From Armatimonadota bacterium (GTDB lineage Bacteria; Armatimonadota; Zipacnadia; Zipacnadales; UBA11051), in NCBI GenBank assembly GCA_003542955.1, contig DPJP01000262.1, positions 1,044-12,889 on the forward strand: a DNA stretch of 11,846 nt, written 5' to 3'. A program made the position numbers and the translations under genes. Positions 1 through 7,473 of this stretch are shown here, piece by piece. Below the pieces are notes generated by a model, which saw nothing but the letters and a program-made list of their open reading frames with translations, did no database searches and was not told the DNA's origin. Within the stretch, counting starts at the first letter, position 1; every line of letters begins with the position of its first letter.

Positions 1-2670
1 GTCGTCGCGCGTCGAGATTGACTGGGGCAGGAGGATCAGCTTCCCCTCTCCGACGGCGACCTCTACCCATCCCTGCTCGCCCGGTGTCGCCCCGTAGGAG
101 AGCCGCCACGGGGCAGCATCGGCATTCTCCTTCGTCGCGGAGGTCGGGAGCCCGGCAGCAGCCAGGATCGCCCCATCCGGGAGCCCCAGCTCGTCATAGA
201 CACCGGCGGGACCGGAGGCGATACAGACCCCTCCTCGGCGCAGCCACTGGACCAACTGCAGCGAGAAGCCGCGGTCAAGGTGCGTTGCGATCGGCAGAAC
301 CACGGCATCGAAGTCGTCGAGGCTGCACGTGCCCTCGGCGAACCAGGAGTCGGGTAGCATCTCGTAGAGCTGGTTGGCCGGGTAGAGGACGTCGTGCCAG
401 GCGAGCCACTCCTGGTATGTCGGGCCGCCGCTGTTCTGTGCGAGCATGGCTGCGTACGGCTGCACCACGAGCAGGCGCGAAGCGACGACGTCGCTGTCGA
501 GCAGAAGCGCCTCCAACCTGTCGACCTTCTCCTTCTCGACAGGGAGGCCGGCAGCGGAGTAGCGCAGGGTCGTCAGGTCATAGATGGGTGTGAACCAGTT
601 GCCGTTGTAGCTGGTCAGGTAGGGGGCGCTTGTGTAGGCATACCACCATGTCTGCGTGCAGCGCCCCCAGGCGGCATGCCGGTAGAGATAACGGCGCAAC
701 TGGGCGCGCATCACCTTCTCATCATGCATCCGCTGCGGGTGGTCCTCCTGGCAGCCCCAGAAGTTCTCATACAGGGCCGTCGGCTTGCCCGAGTAGCGCC
801 CCAGTGAGTGCATCCAGACCTCAACCGGCATCGTCGTCCGCGCGCGGTTGTGGTGTCCGAGGATGTCGACTGACTCGTAGATGCGGGGGCTCAACACGCG
901 GCTGAGCAGGCCGCTCTGCTCACCCAGTACGGGCTTGCTCGGATCGACGGAGTGCAGGGTGTCGCGGATCAGCCTGAGGTAGTCGATATATGCCTCGTGT
1001 GCCCAGCGCTGGCTTTCCAGGTACAGGGGCGAACGGGGCGCATCGACCGCCGCCGTCTGCTCGGGCGAGGGTGACAGCTCATCGAAGCCGCCGTACTGCG
1101 TGCCCCAGCGTCGATTGAGTGTGGCAATGTCACCGTAGCGCTCCTCGAGGTACTCCCTGAAGGCCGTCGTGTGCGATGGATTGCCGCCGATGCGTACTCC
1201 GCCGGCGTACGGTCCGGCGCTCTCCCAGCTGGTCACGTAGAACTGGTACTGGGTCTGGTCCTTGAAGAACTCGGCCATTCGGGTGAGCATGTCGACCATG
1301 TGGGCGCGCACCTTGGGGTCGAGCCAGTTGATGAGGGAGAGCCCGCCGCTCTTCTCAGTCGGCTTGCCTTCGGCGTCGAACATGACGATATCGTCGTCAT
1401 TCTCGTGGGCTTTGAGGAAGGTCGGGCTCAAGTAGCCCTTGTCATGGAGGCTGTAGTGGGTGATGAGTGAGGAGCGCGTTGCGCCGGCGGCTGACGCCTT
1501 GTCCCACTGGTCGGTGTAGGTGGACCAATCCGGGTTGCCCTCGGCATCGAAGCGCGGGGCGCCCGCTGTGAGCGTCTGGCCGTCGCCGAGGTTGAGCGGC
1601 TCCTCCATCTGGCGCCACTCGTTGCCGCTCCAGCGATTCCAGAAGATGTACCGCGGCTGCGCGGTCTCTGCATCCCACCACGGGGCATCGGTGTCTGCGC
1701 GGGGAATCCGCACCCAATCGGCCTCGCCGACCATGCCCCGCATGCGGGCGGTGAACGCGCGAACGGCATCGGAGACCTCGGTCACACGCGCCTCCAGCGC
1801 CTTGGCCGGGGCATCGAACTGCTCCGGCAGAGCATCCGCGTCGCCGGCGTCATAGAGGCGCCCGTAGGTCTGCTGCAGGGAGTCGAGACTCTCGAGTATG
1901 CCATCGGTGTCGGCCTCCAGGCCGACTGCGAAGCCGCTCCGGGGAGTCGCGTAGTCCCACGCCCGGCGGGCTCGGGCGAGGTCCTCCTGCAGGAAGCCCA
2001 CACGCACCATGAGGTGGTTCCAGCGGTCGGCGCGCGGCAGGAATGGCGAGTTGGCCTCCTGCAACGCATGGAAGCCGTTGAGGGGGGCAGACCCGAGCAG
2101 CACCTGGTAGGGGTCGTAGACGTACATCGAGTCGAATCCCCGTTTGCCGGGCTCCAACTCCCGGCATGACATGTCGGAGACGTAGATGGTCCCGGTGGTG
2201 TCTCGCACCCAGATGCCGATGGCGGCGGAGGCAGTCCGTGCCGGGGCCACCGTCCGGTAGCGCTTGCGGGTCCAATCACCCTCGACATCGGTGGCATGGG
2301 GGTAGAGGTCATCGCCGGTGATCCACTTGCCATCGGCGTCGCGGTAGATGATCCGGAGGTCCACCGCATGTGAGCGGCTGAGGTTGTCGAACCGCCACCA
2401 GACGGTGAACTCGTAGCGCTTGTCGGGCTCGAGCAGGTCGCTGTTGGTCATCACCATGACTTGCGCGGCGCGGTCGACAGCGTCGATGCGCAGCACAGGC
2501 TTGCCGTCATGGCCGCCAGAGGGCTCGATCACCCACTCGTGGGCGACGGTGCCCGTCCAGGCACTCCAGCCTTCGGCCCCCTTGTCCATGTCCAGTGTGG
2601 GTATGGCGATGTCCTGCGCGAATACGGCGGCCGACAACGTAACGAGCAAACAGACAGCCGGTAGGCGCAT
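1..2670 (-). CDS. Secreted GH42-like glycoside hydrolase (beta-galactosidase type), C-terminus cut by window edge
   Basis: The frame is open for 890 codons from ATG at 2670 to the window edge, with no stop, so the C-terminus is missing. A Shine-Dalgarno AAGGAG (2678-2683) lies 7 nt upstream. Residues 1-18 form a signal peptide (VFA|Q), implying export. Residues about 20-170 look like a CBM4/9-type beta-sandwich (EGWSAW near the start, aromatic-rich strands). A helical linker follows to about 330. A TIM barrel begins near residue 341 (PRYIFWNRW) and contains the GH42-style stretch YLEERYGDIATLNRRWG at about 505-525. Candidate catalytic residues are E483 (SWES) as acid/base and E635 (YENFWG) as nucleophile. 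From about 710 a segment resembles the GH42 trimerisation (glutamine-amidotransferase-like) domain, including DAVVLPIATHL and a GGVCIASGP-type strand-turn. The family cleaves beta-galactosides, but the Asn that usually precedes the acid/base Glu is Trp here, so the substrate is uncertain. It is probably co-transcribed with the gene 62 bp upstream. Confidence 0.9.
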   Translation of the reverse strand, partial: MRLPAVCLLVTLSAAVFAQDIAIPTLDMDKGAEGWSAWTGTVAHEWVIEPSGGHDGKPVLRIDAVDRAAQVMVMTNSDLLEPDKRYEFTVWWRFDNLSRSHAVDLRIIYRDADGKWITGDDLYPHATDVEGDWTRKRYRTVAPARTASAAIGIWVRDTTGTIYVSDMSCRELEPGKRGFDSMYVYDPYQVLLGSAPLNGFHALQEANSPFLPRADRWNHLMVRVGFLQEDLARARRAWDYATPRSGFAVGLEADTDGILESLDSLQQTYGRLYDAGDADALPEQFDAPAKALEARVTEVSDAVRAFTARMRGMVGEADWVRIPRADTDAPWWDAETAQPRYIFWNRWSGNEWRQMEEPLNLGDGQTLTAGAPRFDAEGNPDWSTYTDQWDKASAAGATRSSLITHYSLHDKGYLSPTFLKAHENDDDIVMFDAEGKPTEKSGGLSLINWLDPKVRAHMVDMLTRMAEFFKDQTQYQFYVTSWESAGPYAGGVRIGGNPSHTTAFREYLEERYGDIATLNRRWGTQYGGFDELSPSPEQTAAVDAPRSPLYLESQRWAHEAYIDYLRLIRDTLHSVDPSKPVLGEQSGLLSRVLSPRIYESVDILGHHNRARTTMPVEVWMHSLGRYSGKPTALYENFWGCQEDHPQRMHDEKVMRAQLRRYLYRHAAWGRCTQTWWYAYTSAPYLTSYNGNWFTPIYDLTTLRYSAAGLPVEKEKVDRLEALLLDSDVVASRLLVVQPYAAMLAQNSGGPTYQEWLAWHDVLYPANQLYEMLPDSWFAEGTCSLDDFDAVVLPIATHLDRGFSLQLVQWLRRGGVCIASGPAGVYDELGLPDGAILAAAGLPTSATKENADAAPWRLSYGATPGEQGWVEVAVGEGKLILLPQSISTRDD

Positions 2671-2732
2671 GGCGGGTCTCCTTGACACGGTGCATGGTGG
2701 TCATCTGGTGGTGTCCGAGATGGCCTGTTGGC

Positions 2733-5612
2733 CTAGCCCTCAGGTATCGCCTGAGCGTACTTGCTTCCGATGTAGTACAGGTGAGCCTTCGCGCCGTCGA
2801 GGGTCAGTTCGATGTCGCTTCCCGCCTCGAGGTCGGCGATCTTTCGCTTCGCGTGGAGGTCCCAGAGCTGCCCGGCGGGGCTGTCGGGCATGCTCACGGT
2901 GATCCTGGCGCCCTCGGTGACGCCCTGGTAGCTTGAGACCAGCACGGCGAGTTCGCCTCCGTAGCGCATCCCGCATACTTTGACCTTCGGGTTGTCACAG
3001 GTGATGCTACCGATTGGCCTTCCGTCGGCGAAGATGTCCTCGATGGGCGCAACGATGTCGACGGCCTCCGCGTGATACCTGAAATGCAGCGGATCGAAGT
3101 CACCGTAGGCGTAGTAGGTAATCCCGCGCGCGCCGTTGGCGAAGGCCTCGAGGATCATGTCGCGTGTGTTCGGTGGGGCGTACTGGCCGTAGGTCCCGGT
3201 ACTCAGCCAGGGGATGATGTCGTTGGAGTCGAGTTTGTCGCGAATCGCCGCGATTCTGTCGGCGACGGCCATCTGGTTGCCTGCGACGTAGAGGCTGGGC
3301 ATTGCGACCTGCAGCAGTTCGGGATAGGTGTGCTCCCAGGAGAAGAGGCCGTCATTGAGCTTGGTGACGGCATCGGTGCGGTAGCTGCCGTAGATGATGT
3401 CCTGCTTGATACCGGCTTCGTCGAGAGCGCGGTCGATGGCCGCCTTCATGTCGACGTGTATCTCGCGACCCATCGCGGCCCTGAATGTGTCCCAGTCGGT
3501 GAAGCCGTCCTGCTGGTAACGGCCGGTGCAGCGCAGGCAGCGGGGGGCCTCCATCGAGCCGCCCCAGTATGCCTCGATATCGTAGAAGATGAAGTCGGGC
3601 CGGCACCACACTGCATGCTGTCCGAAGCTCTCATGCTCCTTCTGGTAGTAGTGGCCGCGGTAGGACGGGCAGACGTGCTCGCCGGCGCCGCCGTCGAGTT
3701 GGGACTTCGTTTCCGGCTGAGAGCGGTCGGACGAGAGGGCTCCGGCCGGTGATTCGTTGACGATGATGCGGAAGCCTCTGTCGCGGGCCTCCTGCAGCAA
3801 TGGCTGCATCTCTTGCGCGTAGTCATCCTTCCAGTAGCGGGGGAAGCATGAGACGGCGTTGAAGCCGAGGTTGCCGAAGGCCTCGAGGAACTCGGGCCAG
3901 GCCTTGTAGAGACTGTCGAAACTGCTCCAGGCGAGGCTCACATGCAGCCGTTTGGGCACGCGGGCCTTCGGTATGTCGATGGATTCCCAGGTGACTTTGC
4001 GTTCGTTCTCCGGACCGTTCCCGCTGTCGCCGTACATGTAGAGCGTGTCGGTCTCGCCGGCGGGCAGCAGGCTTCTCAGGTAGAAATCCTGCAGTCTTGC
4101 CCGCGTGCATAGGATGTGGTAGCGAGTGTAGTCGCGCCCGTCATGGGTGACGGTCTCGGCTTCCATGCCGGGAGTGGCGAACTCGACTGTGTCGGGGAGA
4201 TCGAGCAGCAGCGTGCAGGGCTCACCAAACTGCTTGCCGGAGCGGGCATCAAGCAGCGCTACCTTCGTCCGCAGCGGCTGGGTGGCAATGGGGTGCGGCG
4301 CGTAGTGGGGCTTGAACTCAACGCCGGAGGTGACAATCACTACGCGCTTGTCTGCCGATGGCGCGAATGCCGGGAGCGTGTCGGCGCCCCTGACGGCCGC
4401 GATTTCGTCGCTGCAGATGAACTGCTTCTGGGCGAGTACCTGCACTGCGATGTACTGCGCCTTCTGGCCGACGGGGAGTGTGAAGTTGTGCACCCAGGCG
4501 AGCTTGTTCTCCGGGAGGTCGTAGGCGTCGGCGGAGAGATCATCCAGCCCCCGCTTATGGCGTGAAGACGCCAGGTAGTAGTCCTGCCCATTGTCGCTGA
4601 GCAGCACCCGTACCTCGTCGGGGAAGATGAGCCCGCCTTGCTCCGCGCCACCGAGCAGCCTGAAGACGACTGCGTCAATCGGCTGCACCGAGCCGAGGTC
4701 CGCGAACACCGTCACCAGTGGCGCACCCTGCCAGCAGACGGCGGGCTTCTCGAACCATATCCGCTCATCGGTGCGCTCACCGAGCTTCCCATCCGTCAGC
4801 TGCAGCTCGTCGGCGTCGTCGGTCGTCAGGCGGTAGTTGGGGGCGGGGGCATATCGCAGTGGCACATCGGCGAGCAGGTTTCCCGGCGCGATCAGCTTCT
4901 CGAAGGTGTCCCTGCGGTCGAAGGCGTTATCCTGGTACTCGAGTTCGCCCCCCGGCGTCTCCGGCAATTGCGCGACGCCTCCGGTTGCGGCGAGCACGCA
5001 GACCTCGTCGCAGATGGTGATGCCGTGGGTCGTCAGGTCGATACGTACATAGCGGGCGTCGTAGCCGGCATTGAGGCTGAATGCGTAGATGGCTGGCGAG
5101 TCCATCGGGAGAGGATCAAAGGTGAGCGCAGGGTTATCGTCCGCGTGGGTCTTCTCCGTCAGGTTTCGGACCGGTGAGAAGTGGTCGCCATCGGCGCTGA
5201 GGGCGATCTCGATCCGGCGCGGCACGGTGTTGTCGGCGTTGATGGCTCCCTGCAGGCGCGCTATGACCGTACCGACCGGCTGCATGCGGCCGAGGTCGAT
5301 GACGATGCGGACGTGGCTCTGATAGGCCCAGCCGACGGCGCGCTTGTCGGTCCACATGCGGCCGTTGCTGCCGGCGATGGCGCCGTCGATCAGCTGTGTT
5401 GCGTCATCGGCGTCCTGCGTCGGGGCGTACGTGGCCTGCGGCTTGAAGCTGACGCTCTGCGGTTGGAGGAGTGTTCTGCCCGCAAGCAGGGCATCCCAGG
5501 CGGCCTGGTTGCTGACGTCCTCGATGGCCCAGTTCTCGTGGGAGCGGAGTGGCTCTGCATGGGCCCCGGTGATGAGTGCGAGAAGCAGCAGGGCGGTAGC
5601 TATCCTGAGCAT
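2733..5612 (-). CDS. Secreted protein with two duplicated discoidin-like domains and a TIM-barrel hydrolase-like domain
   Basis: This is a 959-aa protein. I chose ATG 5612 because GGGAGG (5618-5623) lies 5 nt upstream and a clear signal peptide follows (hydrophobic core ALLLLALI, GAHA|E, cleavage near residue 19). The frame stays open upstream to 5834, but that stretch looks non-coding. Residues about 40-205 and 230-410 are two diverged copies of one domain of F5/8 type C (discoidin) style. Each has a 'LxDG' turn, a 'DLGxxQP' strand and a C-terminal 'IC(S)DE' motif. A short linker domain follows. From about 550 (KRLHVSLAWSSF) the protein reads as a TIM barrel, with YDIE at 677-680 followed by a CLRC pair, and FSWEHTY containing E760. 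E680 and E760 are plausible catalytic carboxylates, but I cannot name a GH family. Residues from about 860 form a C-terminal beta-sandwich-like domain. Likely role: glycan binding and hydrolysis outside the cytoplasm. Confidence 0.9.
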   Translation of the reverse strand: MLRIATALLLLALITGAHAEPLRSHENWAIEDVSNQAAWDALLAGRTLLQPQSVSFKPQATYAPTQDADDATQLIDGAIAGSNGRMWTDKRAVGWAYQSHVRIVIDLGRMQPVGTVIARLQGAINADNTVPRRIEIALSADGDHFSPVRNLTEKTHADDNPALTFDPLPMDSPAIYAFSLNAGYDARYVRIDLTTHGITICDEVCVLAATGGVAQLPETPGGELEYQDNAFDRRDTFEKLIAPGNLLADVPLRYAPAPNYRLTTDDADELQLTDGKLGERTDERIWFEKPAVCWQGAPLVTVFADLGSVQPIDAVVFRLLGGAEQGGLIFPDEVRVLLSDNGQDYYLASSRHKRGLDDLSADAYDLPENKLAWVHNFTLPVGQKAQYIAVQVLAQKQFICSDEIAAVRGADTLPAFAPSADKRVVIVTSGVEFKPHYAPHPIATQPLRTKVALLDARSGKQFGEPCTLLLDLPDTVEFATPGMEAETVTHDGRDYTRYHILCTRARLQDFYLRSLLPAGETDTLYMYGDSGNGPENERKVTWESIDIPKARVPKRLHVSLAWSSFDSLYKAWPEFLEAFGNLGFNAVSCFPRYWKDDYAQEMQPLLQEARDRGFRIIVNESPAGALSSDRSQPETKSQLDGGAGEHVCPSYRGHYYQKEHESFGQHAVWCRPDFIFYDIEAYWGGSMEAPRCLRCTGRYQQDGFTDWDTFRAAMGREIHVDMKAAIDRALDEAGIKQDIIYGSYRTDAVTKLNDGLFSWEHTYPELLQVAMPSLYVAGNQMAVADRIAAIRDKLDSNDIIPWLSTGTYGQYAPPNTRDMILEAFANGARGITYYAYGDFDPLHFRYHAEAVDIVAPIEDIFADGRPIGSITCDNPKVKVCGMRYGGELAVLVSSYQGVTEGARITVSMPDSPAGQLWDLHAKRKIADLEAGSDIELTLDGAKAHLYYIGSKYAQAIPEG

Positions 5613-5617
5613 GGGTG

Positions 5618-5623
5618 CCTCCC
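5618..5623 (-). promoter_or_regulatory. Ribosome binding site deciding the start of the 959-aa gene
   Basis: GGGAGG on the minus strand, 5 nt upstream of ATG 5612. It settles the start against the longer in-frame ATG at 5834, because the next residues form a standard signal peptide while the upstream extension is Arg/Pro-rich and featureless. Confidence 0.75.
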
Positions 5624-5858
5624 AGATGCGCGGTGGATGGGTCTGCGGTGAGCATTCGCCGGGGGGGCCAGCGCGCACCCTCTGTGGTGTCGCGGCCCTG
5701 GGTCCCCCGCGTAGCCTCGTCGTATGTGCGGCTCTACGCCGACATCGACACTGCATCAGTTCGCTGCTCACCCAGCGAGGGCCTGCGTGTGGCCCCGTAC
5801 GGGCTCTCGGCAGCCAGACACGGGCCGTACTCATGACAGAGACTGGGACGGGGGCTAT

Positions 5859-5875
5859 GCGGTCGATCCGACCGC
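5859..5875 (-). terminator. Short hairpin downstream of the 452-aa beta-helix gene
   Basis: On the minus strand the sequence reads GCGGTCG-GAT-CGACCGC, a perfect 7-bp GC-rich stem with a 3-nt loop, about 52 nt after the TGA at 5928-5930. No T-run follows, so intrinsic termination would be weak. It could equally be an mRNA-stabilising or processing stem, or chance in GC-rich DNA. Confidence 0.3.
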
Positions 5876-5927
5876 GCTCCGGGCAATCGCTCGCGCTCTA
5901 CCTTGTGACCGACGGGACGGCGCATCC

Positions 5928-7286
5928 TCAAAACCCCGCGGCATCGGCAGGCGCGGGCGTCGGGCCAACCCACAGCGACGCGGCATCCTGCCCGGTGGCG
6001 GCCTGGTATGTGCCGAACTGCTCCCGTGAGTAGGCGACATCCCCGATCTGCAGGCTCGCAATGTCATAGAGATTGGCGTCCGCCTGCCACTGCGTGCCCG
6101 CAGCGACCGTGATGCGCGGGTCCGGTTCGCCGGATATGACGGAGTTGAGCAGTCGGCATGCGTCCCCGGCTATCGACATCGAGAGACCGAGCGCCGTGAC
6201 ATGGCTCATCTCCAGAATCGATCGCGCCCGGGCATTGAGCGCCGCGGCGCCCTCGCCGCCGAGCAGCACCACGTTTTCGAACTTGAGTGTACACGTACCG
6301 GGGGGCTCGACATCGCCTGCGACGACGACCGACTGCGCCGCATCGCACACGATGACGCTGTTGCGGAGGATGTGTGTGCCGGTGTTGAGCATGTAGTAGC
6401 CGAAGCCGTGGCAGCCCTGGATGTAGACATCCTCGCAGATCGAGCTGGCGTTGTTGACATGGCACGCGCCTGTGGAGTTGCCGATAGACACCATGCCGCG
6501 AACCTCGATATTGCACTGCCCGTGCGCGCTGATGCCGTCGTCTCCGCACTCGATGGCGCGGATGTTCTCGAAGAGGATGTCGTTACTCTCGCCGTGGATG
6601 TTGTAGCCGTCATTCCACACATGGGTGGCTGTCAGGTTGCGGATCACCAGGTGCTCGCACTTGCCGCTGAGTGCTACCCCATTCGCGCGCATTGGAGCGG
6701 CGATGTCGCACTCGGCCAGAGGCCTGTCACCGGGCGTGCGGACGTAGAACGCTTCCTCGTCGGCCACCCAGGTCCACTCATTGGGTTGAAGGTCCTCGGG
6801 CTTGCTGTAGGCGGCTCGGGGGCCCTTGCTGGAGCGTCCCATGCGGTTGATGAGGCCGTCGAAGATGAAGTAGTAGCGGCCGATGATTGCCGGGTTGGCC
6901 GGCTGCAGCGTCGTGCTGCGGTAGAGCCCGCCCTGCACCAGCTCCCAGGTCGCGGGGTCGAGCGGCTCGGAGCCCGACAGCGTTGCCCCGTGTCCGTCGA
7001 TTGTGATAGGATTGCCCGGCTCACCGGACTTGTTGTGGAACACGACCATCTGCCTGTACGGTTCCGGGTTTGGGACGAGATGGATGGTGTCGCCGGGGGC
7101 GGCGCGTCCGACTGCAGCATTCGGGGTCTGTAGCGGCGCCTCTACGGTTCCGGGGGAATCGTCTGCTCCGAGGAGATTGTCGACGTACCAGTCTCTCGCG
7201 ACTCCCCGTCCGGCAGAGATTGTGAGCAGACAGAGCACGAGTAGTGCCTGGGTCGCGGCAGGGGTCAGGGCCGTGTGTGGTGGCAT
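5928..7286 (-). CDS. Secreted right-handed parallel beta-helix protein (pectate-lyase-like fold)
   Basis: This is a 452-aa protein from ATG 7286, preceded by GGAGG (7297-7301) at 10-nt spacing. The frame is open further upstream to 7475, but only the 7286 start puts a signal peptide at the N-terminus (core ALLVLCLLTIS, GVA|R near residue 30). Directly after cleavage comes WYVDN, then a low-complexity loop and a 'PGDTIHLVP' strand. A 'GNPITIDGHGATLSG' segment follows, the usual N-terminal cap of secreted right-handed beta-helix proteins. From about residue 200 onwards short Asn/Ile/Val-rich rungs repeat (HLVIRNLTATHV, DILFENIRAIEC). D249-D250-G251 within CGDDGISAHG is a candidate active or Ca-binding site and faintly resembles the paired Asp of polygalacturonases. 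Known folds of this kind are lyases, hydrolases or epimerases on polysaccharides; I cannot assign a reaction. The C-terminus stops abruptly after a WVGPTPAP segment. First gene of the minus-strand arm and divergent from the PAS gene. Confidence 0.88.
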   Translation of the reverse strand: MPPHTALTPAATQALLVLCLLTISAGRGVARDWYVDNLLGADDSPGTVEAPLQTPNAAVGRAAPGDTIHLVPNPEPYRQMVVFHNKSGEPGNPITIDGHGATLSGSEPLDPATWELVQGGLYRSTTLQPANPAIIGRYYFIFDGLINRMGRSSKGPRAAYSKPEDLQPNEWTWVADEEAFYVRTPGDRPLAECDIAAPMRANGVALSGKCEHLVIRNLTATHVWNDGYNIHGESNDILFENIRAIECGDDGISAHGQCNIEVRGMVSIGNSTGACHVNNASSICEDVYIQGCHGFGYYMLNTGTHILRNSVIVCDAAQSVVVAGDVEPPGTCTLKFENVVLLGGEGAAALNARARSILEMSHVTALGLSMSIAGDACRLLNSVISGEPDPRITVAAGTQWQADANLYDIASLQIGDVAYSREQFGTYQAATGQDAASLWVGPTPAPADAAGF

Positions 7287-7296
7287 GGCTGCGTGT

Positions 7297-7301
7297 CCTC
7301 C
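7297..7301 (-). promoter_or_regulatory. Ribosome binding site deciding the start of the 452-aa beta-helix gene
   Basis: GGAGG on the minus strand, 10 nt upstream of ATG 7286. With the signal peptide that follows, it favours this start over in-frame ATGs at 7433 and 7475. Confidence 0.65.
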
Positions 7302-7421
7302 GTGCCTTGTTTGACGAGTGGTCTTGATGGGTAGATTGGCGGCGGGGTACAGGCGTACCTGCCTTGGTCGCGTCCACGGCGAAATCCCATGTGACCGATG
7401 ACAGTGCTGTCGATAGGGTTT

Positions 7422-7451
7422 CTTATGTTCCATCAGCGCGCGCGCGCTCAA
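7422..7451 (-). promoter_or_regulatory. Candidate promoter for the minus-strand arm
   Basis: On the minus strand TTGAGC (7446-7451) and CATAAG (7422-7427) are separated by 18 nt. Each matches the sigma-70 -35 and -10 consensus at 4 of 6 positions. It lies about 140 nt upstream of ATG 7286, in the divergent intergenic region, so the position is sensible. The match is weak and such pairs occur by chance; the promoter rules of this organism are unknown. Confidence 0.25.
7435..7448. repeat. Perfect 14-bp palindrome of alternating GC
   Basis: AGCGCGCGCGCGCT is a perfect palindrome containing six GC dinucleotides in a row (7436-7447). It sits between the divergent genes, 26 bp before the PAS gene start and inside the spacer of the candidate minus-strand promoter. 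It could be an operator, a Z-DNA-prone tract, or simply a GC microsatellite. Confidence 0.5.
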
Positions 7452-7473
7452 GACTGGAGACTTCACCGATCTC

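Larger units (their letters stand above)
5613..5927. other. Intergenic gap between two minus-strand genes
   Basis: This gap of about 315 bp separates the stop of the 452-aa beta-helix gene from the start of the 959-aa gene. I see no convincing gene in it: open frames on both strands are Arg/Pro-rich and lack start signals. It contains a 7-bp stem hairpin near its right end (listed separately), a weak inverted pair GTACGG (5797-5802) / CCGTAC (5825-5830), and the ribosome binding site at its left end. No confident promoter is visible, so I cannot tell whether the 959-aa gene has its own promoter or is read through from upstream. Confidence 0.6.

Noticed and set aside
18..593. Plus-strand open frame of 191 codons at the left edge
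   Set aside because: Extremely Arg/Ser/Pro-rich, antisense to the C-terminal part of the GH42-like gene.
3072..3752. Plus-strand open frame of 226 codons opposite the TIM-barrel gene
   Set aside because: Same mirror-frame effect; no ribosome binding site and no domain.
5797..5830. Inverted pair GTACGG / CCGTAC as a possible terminator or operator
   Set aside because: Only 6 bp with a 22-nt loop in GC-rich DNA; too weak to call.
5613..5834. N-terminal extension of the 959-aa protein by 74 residues
   Set aside because: In frame and open, but Arg/Pro-rich; it would bury the signal peptide and bypass the GGGAGG site.
6201..7133. Plus-strand open frame of 310 codons opposite the beta-helix gene
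   Set aside because: Mirror frame of a well-supported gene; its product is Val/Ala/Asp-rich with no recognisable domain.
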